Source: Planomonospora sp. ID82291
GTDB lineage: Bacteria > Actinomycetota > Actinomycetes > Streptosporangiales > Streptosporangiaceae
Direction: 5' to 3'
Assembly: GCF_015711645.1 (NCBI RefSeq)
Contig: NZ_JABTEX010000001.1
Coordinates: forward strand, 2,232,001 to 2,296,000
Length of the DNA stretch: 64,000 nucleotides
Shown one piece after another: positions 41,466 to 56,943 of this stretch. Below the pieces are notes generated by a model. It was given only the letters and a program-made list of their open reading frames with translations, had not been told where the DNA came from and made no database searches. Every line of letters begins with the position of its first letter. The stretch's first letter is position 1. A program made the position numbers and the translations under genes.

Positions 41466-42627
41466 GCTGACGTCGCTCCGCGAGCTGTACGGCGAGCCGG
41501 AAGCCGACCCGCTGCTCGAGGCCAGGGTGCGCAGCCGGGTGCAGGCGGGGGTGCGCGGCCGGGCGCCGGCCGGGGCCCGCGGGCGTCCGGCGGCCTGGTT
41601 CCGCCGGGACCCGGGCTCCGGACTCCGCGGGCGTCCGCGGGCGGGACTCCTCCGGCGGACGGAACCGGACCTGCGCCGCCTGCGGTGGCCGTGGGCGCCG
41701 ATCGTGGCCGGGCTCGCCGCGGCGGCGGCGGTGGCGGCGGCGGTCGTGGTCCCGGGGACGACGGCCGGCGAGCCGGGCGGCTCGGGCCGGATCGCGGCGC
41801 TCTCCGGGCGGTCGATCCTGCTGGCGGCGGCGAGCACGGCCGCCTCCGAGCCCGCGCCGACCGGCGCGTACTGGAGGGTCAGGAAGCTGCACCGCCAGAC
41901 GCATCCGGAGCCGCTCGGCCGGGGCGGGAACCGCTACCGGCTGGTGGAGTCGCGGGTCACCGAGCAGTGGGCGGCCAGGGACGGCCGGGTCTGGTCCGGC
42001 TCCCGGGCGCTGGGGGCGCGCCCGGCGAGCAAGGCCGACGAGGACGCCTGGCGGCGGGACGGCTCGCCCGCCGAGTGGTCGAGCGGGGGGCGCACGCTGT
42101 CCACCGCGGCGGAGGAGGGGCGGCTCACGGCGACCGCGGGCGGGACGGCGTTCAGCATGGCCGGCCGCGCGATGACCTTCGAGCAGGTCCAGGGGCTGCC
42201 GACCGAGACCGCCGCGCTGAAGGAGTGGGTGAGCCGGACGGTGCGGGAGGAGCAGGCGGCCGGCACCCCCGCGGCCGGTCCGCCCGGCTCGTTCGACGGT
42301 GTCGTCGCCGACGCGCTGAGCGGCCTGCTGTGGAGCAAGCCGTCGCCGCCCGCCGTGCGGGCGGCCGCCTACCGGGCGCTGGCGGAGCTGCCGGACGTCC
42401 GCTACCTGGGCGAGGCCACGGACGAGCGGGGGCGCAGGGGCGCCGCGTTCTCCTTCGCCCTGCGGACCGCTCCCGTCGTCCGGCGGACGCTGGTCATCGA
42501 CCCCGCTGACTCGCAGGTGCTCTCCTCCACGGTCACCGGCCCGCCGGGGTCCGGAGGCGACCGGGTGGAACTGGTGCTGGAGGCGGGCTGGACCGACGAC
42601 GAACCGGTCGCGCCCGAACTGCCGTAA
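41458..42627 (+). CDS. CU044_5270-like membrane protein, sigma-factor partner
   Basis: A 389-residue protein: a short cytoplasmic N-terminus (MDELTSLRELYGEPEADPLL), an Arg/Ala-rich stretch, one membrane helix (IVAGLAAAAAVAAAVVVPG, near residue 80-98) and a long outer domain with YWRVRKLHRQTHPEP. Proteins with this plan sit directly after ECF sigma genes in actinomycetes and are thought to act as anti-sigma factors, although the classic zinc-containing ASD motif is absent. It is translationally coupled to the sigma gene (GTG at 41458). Confidence 0.82.
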   Translation: MDELTSLRELYGEPEADPLLEARVRSRVQAGVRGRAPAGARGRPAAWFRRDPGSGLRGRPRAGLLRRTEPDLRRLRWPWAPIVAGLAAAAAVAAAVVVPGTTAGEPGGSGRIAALSGRSILLAAASTAASEPAPTGAYWRVRKLHRQTHPEPLGRGGNRYRLVESRVTEQWAARDGRVWSGSRALGARPASKADEDAWRRDGSPAEWSSGGRTLSTAAEEGRLTATAGGTAFSMAGRAMTFEQVQGLPTETAALKEWVSRTVREEQAAGTPAAGPPGSFDGVVADALSGLLWSKPSPPAVRAAAYRALAELPDVRYLGEATDERGRRGAAFSFALRTAPVVRRTLVIDPADSQVLSSTVTGPPGSGGDRVELVLEAGWTDDEPVAPELP

Positions 42628-42817
42628 CCCGCCGCGCCGGGACGGTCCCGGGATCGCTTCCGGTCCGTCCCCCTCTGGGCCCTTCCCGCCCGACCCTTCC
42701 GCTCTGATCCCTCCCTCCCGTCCCGGCCCGCCCGCGCGGTCCCGGCGGCCCGCGGGCACGCGGGGCGCCGTCCGCGAGCGCACCGGGGCCGCTCGCGTCA
42801 TCTATTGGAGCAAGCAC

Positions 42818-44524
42818 TTGTTCAATTACATCGCCACGGTGCCCGGTCCCGTCACGTACCGGCCCGCCGTACCGGCCCGGCTGCGCCGTGCGGGTGCGGC
42901 CCTGCTGCGCCGGGTCGCCGCGTGGACCCCGGGGGAGCGGTCCGCCGTACCGGACCCGTCGGCCGGCGGGGGCCCGGCGGTCTGCGTGCCCGGCGGCTTC
43001 CCCAGGGTCGAGGCCGCCGAGGTCCTGCGGGGCCGGGTCGCGTTCGCCGGCCTCCCGCCCGTCGACCTCGGCACGGGGAGGATCGACTGGCGCCTCGACC
43101 CGCACGGGAGCCGTTCCTGGGCGCTCAACCTGCACGCGCTGCGCTGGATGGGCAGCCTGGTCCTGGAGTACGAGCGCTCCGGGAACCGGGAGTTCCTCGA
43201 CCGCGCCGCCGCGATCGCCGAGGACTGGGTGCGGAGCAACCCCGAGGGCGGAGCGGGGGTCAGCCCGTGGGCCTGGGCCGAGCACCCGGTCGCGCTGCGC
43301 GGCCCGGCCCTGGTCTGCCTCAGCGCGCACGTGCGCGCCGACTGGCTGCACCGGAGCCTGGCCGAGCACGGCCGGGTCCTGGCCGATCCGGCGCTCTACC
43401 GCCGGGGCCACAACCACGGATTGGACCAGGACATCGCGCTGCTGGTGATCGGCTCCCGCCTCGGCCGCCGGCCGTGGCGGGAACTGGCCGTCCGGCGGAT
43501 GACCGACTCGGCGCTGCTGGCGATCGACGAGCAGGGGGCGCTGCACGAGCAGGCGCCGCGGTACGGCCTGTACGTCCACCGGCGGCTGGGGGCCGCGCTG
43601 GAGACGATCGCCGGGTGCGGGATGGAGGTCCCGCCCGCCCTGGCCGCGCGGCGCGCGTCGCTGGAGTCCTACGTCGCCCACGCCACCCAGCCCGACGGCC
43701 GCCTGGTGCCGATCGGCGACGGTCCGGCCGGAGTGCGCCCGGTGGGGTTCCCCGCCCCGCGGGAGACGGTGAAGGTGTTCGACGCCGGCTACGTCTTCGC
43801 CCGGACCGCCTGGGACGACCCGGCCTCGGCGTACTACTCGATCAGGTTCGGTCCCGGGCGCAGGCTGCACGGCCACGAGGACCACCTGGGCGTCACCTAC
43901 CACGCCCGGGGTCGCGCCGTCCTCGTCGAGGCGGGCTTCCACTCCTACGAGCGCACGCCGTACCAGCGGTGGACGGCCTCGCCCGAGGCGCACAACGTCC
44001 CGGTCGTGCCGGGCGCGGCGTTCCGGGAGGGTACGGCGACGCGGCTGGTGAGCGCGTCCACCGGCCCGGAGCGGCAGTGCTTCCGGCTCACCGACGACGC
44101 CTACGGCGTCCGCCGCACCCGCTCGGTCCTGGTCACCCACGGCGCCGACCTGATGGCCGTGCTGGACGAGGTCCCGGCCGGATCGGAGCTGCGCAGCCTG
44201 TGGCACTTCGACCCGTCGCTCACCGCGGTCTCCGTCCGCGACGGCCGGGTGGTGCTGGCGGACGGGGATCGGCGGGTGACGCTGGTCCAGCTCTCCCCGG
44301 ACTCGGGCCTGCCGCTCGGCGGGCAGGAGGTGGAGTCCCAGGAGATCGCGACCGGCCACCTGCGGACGGCGCGGTCGGCGACGGTCCTGTCGCCCGCGGC
44401 GCGCTCCGTGCTGACCCTGGTCGTCCCCGGCACCGGTGATCCCGAGGTGACCTGCTCCGGCGGCCGGGTGACCGTCCGCACCCCCGGCGGTCCTGTCTCC
44501 TTCCCGCTCGCGCTCGGCCGGTGA
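42818..44524 (+). CDS. Heparinase II/III-like polysaccharide lyase
   Basis: A 568-residue protein. An alpha/alpha-toroid N-terminal part carries WRLDPHGSRSWALNLHALRW and RRGHNHGLDQDIAL (the conserved HNHG-x-DQ). The C-terminal beta-sandwich has LHGHEDHLGVTYHARGRAVL and the metal/active histidines of the heparinase II/III family. It eliminates uronate-containing polysaccharides; the exact substrate is unknown. No signal peptide is visible, which is unusual for a lyase acting on extracellular polymer. The start is TTG 42818, supported by TTGGAG 7 nt upstream. Confidence 0.85.
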   Translation: MFNYIATVPGPVTYRPAVPARLRRAGAALLRRVAAWTPGERSAVPDPSAGGGPAVCVPGGFPRVEAAEVLRGRVAFAGLPPVDLGTGRIDWRLDPHGSRSWALNLHALRWMGSLVLEYERSGNREFLDRAAAIAEDWVRSNPEGGAGVSPWAWAEHPVALRGPALVCLSAHVRADWLHRSLAEHGRVLADPALYRRGHNHGLDQDIALLVIGSRLGRRPWRELAVRRMTDSALLAIDEQGALHEQAPRYGLYVHRRLGAALETIAGCGMEVPPALAARRASLESYVAHATQPDGRLVPIGDGPAGVRPVGFPAPRETVKVFDAGYVFARTAWDDPASAYYSIRFGPGRRLHGHEDHLGVTYHARGRAVLVEAGFHSYERTPYQRWTASPEAHNVPVVPGAAFREGTATRLVSASTGPERQCFRLTDDAYGVRRTRSVLVTHGADLMAVLDEVPAGSELRSLWHFDPSLTAVSVRDGRVVLADGDRRVTLVQLSPDSGLPLGGQEVESQEIATGHLRTARSATVLSPAARSVLTLVVPGTGDPEVTCSGGRVTVRTPGGPVSFPLALGR

Positions 44525-44644
44525 CGGCGCCGATCTCCTCCCGGCCGACGGCTCTTCCCGACTGACGGCTGAGCCGCCCCCAGCCGGCCGGTGGAGCAGT
44601 CCTCCCCGGCCGGTGGCGGCGACCGGACCCCTCGGAGACGAGGA

Positions 44645-44678
44645 CGTCCGGGCCGGCCCGTGCGGGCCGGCCCGGACG
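44645..44678. terminator. Perfect 16-bp stem terminator between convergent genes
   Basis: CGTCCGGGCCGGCCCG (44645-44660) pairs with its exact complement at 44663-44678, leaving TG in the loop. It serves the heparinase-like gene on one side and katG on the other. Confidence 0.85.
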
Positions 44679-44704
44679 CCGGGACCGTCAGGAGAGCGCG
44701 ATCG

Positions 44705-47411
<2,707 letters not shown>

Positions 47412-47424
47412 GGCGCCCAACCTA

Positions 47425-47472
47425 CCTCCGTAAACACGAATGGTTCAAGACAGCGAATGATTTAAGTCTAAT
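47425..47472. promoter_or_regulatory. AT-rich furA operator region
   Basis: This clearly AT-enriched stretch lies directly upstream of the furA -10 box and contains CATTCG twice and ACTTAAATCATTCG. FurA boxes in actinobacteria are AT-rich and overlap this position; I cannot define the exact half-sites. Confidence 0.5.
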
Positions 47473-47653
47473 GTCACACCAGGTGGGGTTCGCACCATTG
47501 CGGGGCGCCACGCGGCGGCCGTCCGGGGGCCCGTCCGATGTGCCGGTATGTACTAGATTGGGGCGGCACGGTGGTGACCGGCCACGACGCGCGTCCCGGC
47601 GCGTCCGGGGCCGCCGTCCCCCGCTCCGCACGTGCCTTAGGAGAGCCTCGCCC

Positions 47654-49015
47654 ATGGGCGCCGACCATTCCCACGGTTCACACGGCCGCGTCCCGGCGGG
47701 CTCGCGGGCGGCGGTGCGGGCGATCCTGGCCGTGATCGTCCCGCTGGCGGTCGTCACCGTGGCGGCGCTGGCCTGGCTGTGGCCGACCGGACCGGTCTCC
47801 ACCGCCGAGCAGCCGACGCTGCAGCGGGTGAACGGGACCGTCACCGCGGTCACCCTCACGCCCTGCCCGCAGGAGCCGCCCCTCGAAGGGGAACCGCAGG
47901 CGGCGCCGCCGACGCCGGACCCGGCCACCTGCGGTGACGCCCGCGTCCGGCTGACCACCGGCCCGCAGGCCGGTCAGAGCGTCACCTCCCCGCTGCCCAG
48001 CGGGCCGGGTGCGCAGCGCTTCGCCGCCGGTGACGACGTGGTGCTCATCCACACCCCCGACAGCGAGCTGGAGGTGCCGCCGTACCAGATCTCCGACCAC
48101 GACCGGTCCTCCCCGCTGCTGCTGACCGGCGCCGCCTTCGCGCTGGCGGTGATCGCGTTCGGCCGCTGGCGGGGGGTGATGGCCCTGATCGGGCTGGGCA
48201 TCACCTTCGTGCTCCTGCTGGCCTTCGTCATCCCGGCGATCCTGGCCGGTGAGCCGCCGCTGCTGGTGGCCGTCGTCGGCGCCGCGGCGATCATGCTGGC
48301 CGTGCTCTACCTCACCCACGGCTTCACCGTCACCACCTCGGTGGCGATCGTGGGCACCGTGACCAGCCTGGCCCTGACCGGCGTGCTGGCCTATGCGGCC
48401 ATCGGCCTCGTCCAGCTCAACGGCATCACCGACGAGAGCTCCTTCTACCTCGACACCAGCCACCGCATCAACACCCAGGGGCTGCTGCTGGCCAGCATCA
48501 TCATCGGCTCCCTGGGCGTGCTGGACGACGTCACCGTCACCCAGGCCGCCACCGTCGCCGAGCTGGCCCACGCCAATCCCGGGTACGGGTTCGCCCGGCT
48601 GTACCGGGCCGCGGCCCGGGTCGGCCGCTCCCACATCGCCTCGGTGATCAACACGATCGTGCTCGCCTACGCCGGCGCGTCACTGCCGCTGCTGCTGCTG
48701 ATCAGCGTCGGTGAGCAGCCCCTGGGCGACGTGCTGACCAATCCGGTGCTCGCCCAGGAGATCGTCCGCAGCGTGGTGGGCACCCTCGGGCTGATCGCGG
48801 CCGTGCCGATCACGACCGCGCTGGCCGCGCTGACCGGTGCCCGGCACGCCGGCCCCGACCGCGACGACCCCCCGCGTCGGGCCCGGCACGCCGGACCCGG
48901 ATCCGGACCCGGGTCCGACGATCCGCCGCGCAGTGCTCCGCACGCCGGTCCCGGCTCCGACCGCGACGACCCGCCGCGCCGGGCCCGTCACCGGGCGGGC
49001 CTCAGCCGGGAGTGA
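47654..49015 (+). CDS. YibE/F-like multi-pass membrane protein
   Basis: A 453-residue protein. One N-terminal helix ([20 protein letters not shown]) precedes an outer domain with a Cys pair and [19 protein letters not shown], then about seven helices typical of the YibE/F family, with [19 protein letters not shown] and [20 protein letters not shown]. The transported substance is unknown. The last 60 residues are reiterated [16 protein letters not shown] segments. ATG 47654 has AGGAG 8 nt upstream and TAGATT (47554-47559) as a possible -10. It is divergent from furA and its end overlaps rpmF by 14 bp. Confidence 0.88.
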   Translation: MGADHSHGSHGRVPAGSRAAVRAILAVIVPLAVVTVAALAWLWPTGPVSTAEQPTLQRVNGTVTAVTLTPCPQEPPLEGEPQAAPPTPDPATCGDARVRLTTGPQAGQSVTSPLPSGPGAQRFAAGDDVVLIHTPDSELEVPPYQISDHDRSSPLLLTGAAFALAVIAFGRWRGVMALIGLGITFVLLLAFVIPAILAGEPPLLVAVVGAAAIMLAVLYLTHGFTVTTSVAIVGTVTSLALTGVLAYAAIGLVQLNGITDESSFYLDTSHRINTQGLLLASIIIGSLGVLDDVTVTQAATVAELAHANPGYGFARLYRAAARVGRSHIASVINTIVLAYAGASLPLLLLISVGEQPLGDVLTNPVLAQEIVRSVVGTLGLIAAVPITTALAALTGARHAGPDRDDPPRRARHAGPGSGPGSDDPPRSAPHAGPGSDRDDPPRRARHRAGLSRE

Positions 49016-49169
49016 TCAGGCCGCGCCGGTAGGCGCGGACCAGGCGGCGGGGCACCAGCAGTCCCCGCCCGTCCACGGTGATCGGCACCAGATCGGGAGT
49101 CGCGGCCTTCCACCGGGAGCGGCGGTGGCGGGTGTTGCTGCGCGAGGTCCTGCGCTTGGGGACGGCCAC
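49002..49169 (-). CDS. rpmF: 50S ribosomal protein L32, zinc-independent form
   Basis: A 55-residue L32 starting [20 protein letters not shown], with none of the four cysteines that bind zinc in the C+ form; the middle reads [20 protein letters not shown]. It is the last of five C-minus ribosomal genes. The GTG at 49169 begins one base after the rpsN stop. The 3' end runs 14 bp into the convergent YibE/F gene. Confidence 0.93.
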   Translation of the reverse strand: MAVPKRRTSRSNTRHRRSRWKAATPDLVPITVDGRGLLVPRRLVRAYRRGLITPG

Positions 49170-49170
49170 C

Positions 49171-49470
49171 TCACCAGCTCGCCTTCGTCACGCCGGGCAG
49201 CTCGCCGCGGTGGGCCATCTCGCGGAAGCGGATGCGCGACAGGCCGAACTTCGTCAGGTGGCCGCGGGGGCGGCCGTCGACGGAGTCGCGGTTGCGCACC
49301 CGGGTGGCGGAGGCGTCGCGCGGCTGCCGGGCCAGCGCCCGTACGGCCTGCTCGCGTTCCTCGGCGCTCCCGGTACGGACGACCCGCTTCAGCTTGGCGC
49401 GGCGCGCGGCGTGGCGGGCCACGACGGCCTTGCGGCGCTCGTTGGCGGCGATCTTGCTCTTCTTGGCCAT
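49171..49470 (-). CDS. rpsN: 30S ribosomal protein S14, zinc-independent form
   Basis: A 99-residue S14 of the long, cysteine-free type: [20 protein letters not shown], then [19 protein letters not shown] and the conserved [20 protein letters not shown] end. The short zinc form has CxxC-CxxC, absent here. Its ATG shares one base with the rpmB stop (TGATG). Confidence 0.96.
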   Translation of the reverse strand: MAKKSKIAANERRKAVVARHAARRAKLKRVVRTGSAEEREQAVRALARQPRDASATRVRNRDSVDGRPRGHLTKFGLSRIRFREMAHRGELPGVTKASW

Positions 49471-49706
49471 CAGACCTTTCCTCCCCGGGCGCGGATGCGG
49501 GCCACGGCGGCCTCGATGCCGATCTTGTCGACGGTCTTGACCGCCCTGGCGCTGAGCGTGAGCCGGACGAACCGGCCCTCGCTCGGCAGCCGGTAGCGGC
49601 GGTGCTGGATGTTGGGGTCCCACCGGCGGCGGGTGCGCCGGTGGGAGTGGGAGACGCGGTTGCCGAAGACGGGCGCGGCGCCGGTGAGCATGCAGTGCGC
49701 CGACAT
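49470..49706 (-). CDS. rpmB: 50S ribosomal protein L28, zinc-independent form
   Basis: A 78-residue L28: [20 protein letters not shown] and [18 protein letters not shown]. The zinc-binding version has CxxC where this one has a lone Cys5, so it is the C-minus paralogue. It is coupled to both neighbours by TGATG overlaps. Confidence 0.95.
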   Translation of the reverse strand: MSAHCMLTGAAPVFGNRVSHSHRRTRRRWDPNIQHRRYRLPSEGRFVRLTLSARAVKTVDKIGIEAAVARIRARGGKV

Positions 49707-49951
49707 CAGGCCCTCCCGTAGCGCTGCTTGAAGCGCTCGACGCGGCCGGCGGTGTCCAGCACGCGGGTCCGGCCGGTGTAGAAGGGGTGGCTGGCCGAGG
49801 AGACGTCGACGTCGACGACCGGGTAGGTGTTGCCGTCCTCCCACTCGACGGTCCTGGTGCTGGTGATCGTCGACCGGGTCAGGAACGCGAAGTCCGCGCT
49901 CGGGTCGCGGAACACGACGGGGCGGTAGTCGGGGTGGATGCCCTTCTTCAT
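49706..49951 (-). CDS. rpmE2: 50S ribosomal protein L31 type B
   Basis: An 81-residue L31[21 protein letters not shown], then [10 protein letters not shown] and [11 protein letters not shown]. Type B has no zinc cysteines and can replace the zinc form on the ribosome when zinc is scarce, freeing metal. It overlaps rpmG by 4 bp (ATGA). Confidence 0.96.
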   Translation of the reverse strand: MKKGIHPDYRPVVFRDPSADFAFLTRSTITSTRTVEWEDGNTYPVVDVDVSSASHPFYTGRTRVLDTAGRVERFKQRYGRA

Positions 49952-50112
49952 CGTTCCTCCTTGAAGAGAACGTGCTCGCGGACGACCGGGTCGTACTTGC
50001 GCAGGGTGAGCCGGTCGGGGTCGTTGCGCCGGTTCTTGCGGGTCACGTAGGTGTAGCCGGTGCCCGCGCTCGATCTGAGTTTGATCACGGGGCGGAGTTC
50101 GTTCCTGGCCAT
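49948..50112 (-). CDS. rpmG: 50S ribosomal protein L33, zinc-independent form
   Basis: A 54-residue L33 without cysteines: [20 protein letters not shown] and [20 protein letters not shown]. It is first in the operon rpmG-rpmE2-rpmB-rpsN-rpmF. ATG 50112 follows GAGAGGAGC, and the Zur-like palindrome covers the -10 box TATCAT (50143-50148, minus strand). Confidence 0.95.
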   Translation of the reverse strand: MARNELRPVIKLRSSAGTGYTYVTRKNRRNDPDRLTLRKYDPVVREHVLFKEER

Positions 50113-50141
50113 GGGGCTCCTCTCGGGCGGCCTGTGCATGT

Positions 50142-50166
50142 AATGATAACGGGAACGGTTTTCATT
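50142..50166. promoter_or_regulatory. Zur-like operator
   Basis: AATGATAAC (50142-50150) and GTTTTCATT (50158-50166) are inverted arms (8 of 9 matched) around a 7-bp spacer. The AT-rich TGATAAC/GTTTTCA core resembles actinobacterial Zur boxes. Overlap with the -10 of the ribosomal operon fits zinc-dependent repression. The site is also 111 bp upstream of the divergent ABC transporter. Confidence 0.78.
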
Positions 50167-50276
50167 CCCGCAAGCGTGGCGGCCTCCGGACCGGCCGGGG
50201 CGGGGGAAAACCGTTCGCCTCCCGCTTGAGCCCTGCGGCACCATGGCCAGGGCGGTGTCGGCGTTCGGGAGGGCTG

Positions 50277-52178
50277 ATGGCGGTGCTCGGATCGGTCGAC
50301 GGCCTCGGTGGCGACCCCGGTGGAGGCCCTGGTGGAGGCCCTGGTGGAGGCCCTGGTGGAGGCCCTGGTGGCGGTTCCGGTGGCGGCCCCTCCGCGCGGA
50401 GGTCGGCGGTTCTGCTGGCGCTGCGCCACTACTGCGGTGAGCTGAGGCGCCAGTGGCGGGTCGCGGTGCCGGCGCTGACGTTGCCGGCGATGGGCAACAT
50501 CTGCCTGTACTACCTGGCGCCGCTGGCGGTGGCCGGGCTCGTGGGGCACCTGTCCGGCGGCGGGGACGGCTCCGTCGGCGCGCTGCTGCCCTACGTGCTC
50601 GGCTTCGGCGCGCTGCTGCTGGCCGGCGAGGTGCTGTGGCGGGTGGGGCTGCACTTCCTCAACCGCACCGACGCCCGGGGCATCGAGCGGCTCGGCGTGG
50701 TGGGCATGGACGCGCTGCTCGCCAAGGACGCGGCCTTCTTCCACGACAACTTCGCCGGATCGCTGACCAAGCGGGTGCTCGGATTCTCCTCCCGGTTCGA
50801 GGAGTTCGCCGACACGCTCGCGTTCTCGATCGTGGCCAAGGTGGTCCCCCTGGCCTTCGCCTCGGTGGTGCTGTGGCGGTACCACCCGTTGCTGGTCCTC
50901 GTGCTCGTGGGCCTCATCGTCGTCACCGGCGTCCTCGTCGTCCCGCTCATCCGCCGTCGCCAGGCGCTGGTCGACGAGCGCGAGGCCGCCAAGGTGCGGG
51001 TCTCGGGCCACGTCGCCGACGTGCTGGCCAACATGGACACGGTCCGCGCGTTCGCCGCGGAGGAGCGCGAGGCCGTCGAATACCGGGCCAGGCTCGCCGA
51101 GCAGCACCGGCTGTCCCTGCGCTCCTGGGACTACGGCAACCTCCGGGTGGACACCGTCGTCGCCCCGCTGTCGGTGCTCACCAGCACCGTGGGCCTGCTC
51201 CTCGCCGTGGCGCTCCGCGGTGGCCTCGGGGTGGAGGCCATCGTGGTGACGTTCACCTACTACTCGAACGCGATCAGCATCATGTTCGAGTTCAACCAGA
51301 TCTACCGGCGCATGGAGAGCGTGCTCACCGAGGCGGCGCAGTTCACCGAACTGCTCCTCGTGCCGCCGACCGTGGTGGATCCGCCCGATCCGCAGCCGCT
51401 GCGCCCGGTCGGCGCGGGCATCCGCTTCGAGGGCGTGAGGTTCGGCTACGACGGCGGCCCGCCGCTCTTCGAGGACCTGGACCTGGACATCCCCAGCGGC
51501 GCGAAGATCGGGCTGGTCGGCCGGTCGGGCGGAGGCAAGAGCACCCTCAGCCGGCTGCTGCTGCGCCTCATGGACGTGGACGGCGGCAGGATCCTGATCG
51601 GCGGCCAGGACATCGCCCGGCTGCGCCAGGCGGACCTGCGCAGCCTCATCGCCTACGTCCCCCAGGAACCGGCCATGTTCCACCGGTCCGTGCGGGACAA
51701 CCTCGCGTTCGCCCGGCCGGGGGCCACCGACGCCGAGATCCTCCGGGCCGCGCGGGCGGCGCACGTCACGGAGTTCGTCGAGTCCCTGCCGGACGGATTC
51801 GACACCCTGGTCGGGGAACGCGGTGTCAAGCTCTCCGGCGGTCAGCGGCAGCGCATCGCCCTCGCGCGCGCCATCCTGCGCGACGCCCCGGTCCTGCTGC
51901 TGGACGAGGCGACCAGCGCCCTGGACTCCGAGAGCGAGATCCTCGTCCAGGAAGCCCTGTGGCGCCTGATGCAGGACCGCACCGCGCTCGTGGTCGCGCA
52001 CCGCCTGAGCACGGTCGTCCGCATGGACCGGCTCGTCGTCCTCGACCGGGGGCGCATCGCCGAGCAGGGCACCCACGGTGAGCTGCTCCAGGCCCAGGGC
52101 TCCTACGCCCGGCTCTGGCACCACCAGTCCGGAGGCTTCCTGCTGGAGGACGAGATTCCGGACGCGCTCCACCGCTGA
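50277..52178 (+). CDS. ABC transporter, fused membrane and ATPase domains
   Basis: A 633-residue half-transporter. After a Gly/Pro-rich cytoplasmic tail (residues 10-38) come six helices, including [21 protein letters not shown], and then the ATPase: Walker [11 protein letters not shown]-loop [10 protein letters not shown], signature KLSGGQRQR, Walker [13 protein letters not shown] and the H-loop AHRLST. The half-transporter fold indicates a homodimeric exporter, or an importer of the siderophore type. ATG 50277 follows GGGAGGG. It shares its intergenic region with the Zur-like site, so a metal link is possible but unproved. Confidence 0.9.
   Translation: MAVLGSVDGLGGDPGGGPGGGPGGGPGGGPGGGSGGGPSARRSAVLLALRHYCGELRRQWRVAVPALTLPAMGNICLYYLAPLAVAGLVGHLSGGGDGSVGALLPYVLGFGALLLAGEVLWRVGLHFLNRTDARGIERLGVVGMDALLAKDAAFFHDNFAGSLTKRVLGFSSRFEEFADTLAFSIVAKVVPLAFASVVLWRYHPLLVLVLVGLIVVTGVLVVPLIRRRQALVDEREAAKVRVSGHVADVLANMDTVRAFAAEEREAVEYRARLAEQHRLSLRSWDYGNLRVDTVVAPLSVLTSTVGLLLAVALRGGLGVEAIVVTFTYYSNAISIMFEFNQIYRRMESVLTEAAQFTELLLVPPTVVDPPDPQPLRPVGAGIRFEGVRFGYDGGPPLFEDLDLDIPSGAKIGLVGRSGGGKSTLSRLLLRLMDVDGGRILIGGQDIARLRQADLRSLIAYVPQEPAMFHRSVRDNLAFARPGATDAEILRAARAAHVTEFVESLPDGFDTLVGERGVKLSGGQRQRIALARAILRDAPVLLLDEATSALDSESEILVQEALWRLMQDRTALVVAHRLSTVVRMDRLVVLDRGRIAEQGTHGELLQAQGSYARLWHHQSGGFLLEDEIPDALHR
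50319..50366 (+). repeat. 12-bp coding repeat (GGGP) in the transporter N-terminus
   Basis: Four exact copies of GGTGGAGGCCCT, with a degenerate continuation, encode (GGGP)n in front of the first membrane helix. Confidence 0.95.
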
Positions 52179-52260
52179 CCGGCGTCCGCCCGCGGGCCCG
52201 CGCCGGTACGGCTCCGCACCGGTCCGGGCGACCACCGTTCCGCGGTGGTGCGTGTCAGTG

Positions 52261-52380
52261 CGTCAGTGCGTCGTGGTGGCGGTGCGCTGGCGTCAGTGCG
52301 TCGTGGTGGCGGTGCGCTGGCGTCAGTACATCGTGGTGGCGGTGCGCTGGCGTCAGTACATCGTGGTGGCGGTGCGCTGG
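52261..52380 (-). repeat. 30-bp tandem repeat carrying the expansin stop codon
   Basis: Four copies of the unit CGTCAGTGCG...TGCGCTGG; two read GTGCGTCG and two read GTACATCG at positions 7-14. On the minus strand one copy encodes the expansin C-terminus QRTATTMY and its TGA (52353-52355). The other three follow the stop, so the gene end itself has been amplified. Confidence 0.95.
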
Positions 52381-53123
52381 ACGACGGCGGGGGCCAGGCG
52401 GACGCGTCCCGCGGTGACCCGGTGCCCGCGGGTGTCGGTGACCCGCACGGCGAAGGGGCCCCGACCCGCGCCGGATGCGGCGATCCAGTGGTTGTGGTCG
52501 GCCCGGACCAGCCTGCGCCACGCGCCTCCGGCGGTCTTCACCTCCACGGAGACCAGCGGGTTGCCGTGGTCGATGACCAGCAGGGCCAGCCACCACCGCG
52601 ACGACCCCTCCTTGACGCGGAAGGAGAGCGGCCGGCCGATCCGCGGATCACGGACCGGGCGGTAGACGACCCGCGCCGTGCCCCTGCCGGAGCCGGCCAC
52701 GCGGGTGAAGGCCGTACGGCTCAGGTCGATGTGCCCCGCCGGGCACTCCGGGCACTGGTCGACGACCTTGACCCGGACGGAGCCCTTGGGCCCGGTGACG
52801 TTCAGATAGCCGCCGCAGGAGGCGGCGGCGGCGTACTCGCCGGGGGAGAGCGCGGCGTAGAGGCCGTCGGCCGGAGGCGACGGATACGAGCAGTTGCCCG
52901 CGCCGGGCTGCAGTTCGTAGAAGGTCGCCTTCCCCCGGACGGTCGTCCGGGTCGTCTTCTCCCGGAGCGCCCTCTCTCCGGCCGATCCTCCTCCGGTCGC
53001 CTCCGCCGACCCGCGGGCGGTCGCGGTGCCCTCCCCGGCCGGGACGGACCGCGCCAGGGCCGGGGACGGGAGGAGCGAGCCCGCGGCGAGCACGGCCGCG
53101 AGGACGGAGGGGAGACGCTGCAT
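52353..53123 (-). CDS. Bacterial expansin (EXLX-like)
   Basis: A 256-residue secreted protein. A signal peptide (LPSVLAAVLAAGSLLPSPALA) and a Thr/Ala/Gly-rich linker precede the double-psi beta-barrel (GKATFYELQPGAGNCSYP, VRVKVVDQCPECPAGHIDLS, with the expansin Asp in HIDLS) and then a CBM63-like domain with surface aromatics (SRWWLALLVIDHG, DHNHWIAASG). Expansins loosen plant or bacterial cell-wall polymers without hydrolysis. ATG 53123 follows AGAGGA. The stop lies in a tandem repeat. Confidence 0.9.
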   Translation of the reverse strand: MQRLPSVLAAVLAAGSLLPSPALARSVPAGEGTATARGSAEATGGGSAGERALREKTTRTTVRGKATFYELQPGAGNCSYPSPPADGLYAALSPGEYAAAASCGGYLNVTGPKGSVRVKVVDQCPECPAGHIDLSRTAFTRVAGSGRGTARVVYRPVRDPRIGRPLSFRVKEGSSRWWLALLVIDHGNPLVSVEVKTAGGAWRRLVRADHNHWIAASGAGRGPFAVRVTDTRGHRVTAGRVRLAPAVVQRTATTMY

Positions 53124-53204
53124 CCGGGGGTTCCTCTCACGGGGGGACGGACGCGACGCGACGACGCCCCGGCGGCGGAGCCGAGGCGGCGGCGCCGGCA
53201 CCGG

Positions 53205-56850
<3,646 letters not shown>

Positions 56851-56943
56851 GCCCTTGCTCCTGTCTTGCGCGGGTTCGCCCCTTGAACCGGACGGCCCGC
56901 CGTTTCCTGACAGGAAGGCGGTGTGAAGCGCGTCACATCGTCC

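Noticed and set aside
52261-52380. CRISPR-like array (30-bp repeats)
   Set aside because: Copies are adjacent with no spacers, and no cas genes are present. It is a simple tandem repeat, as is the 17-bp array at 29177.
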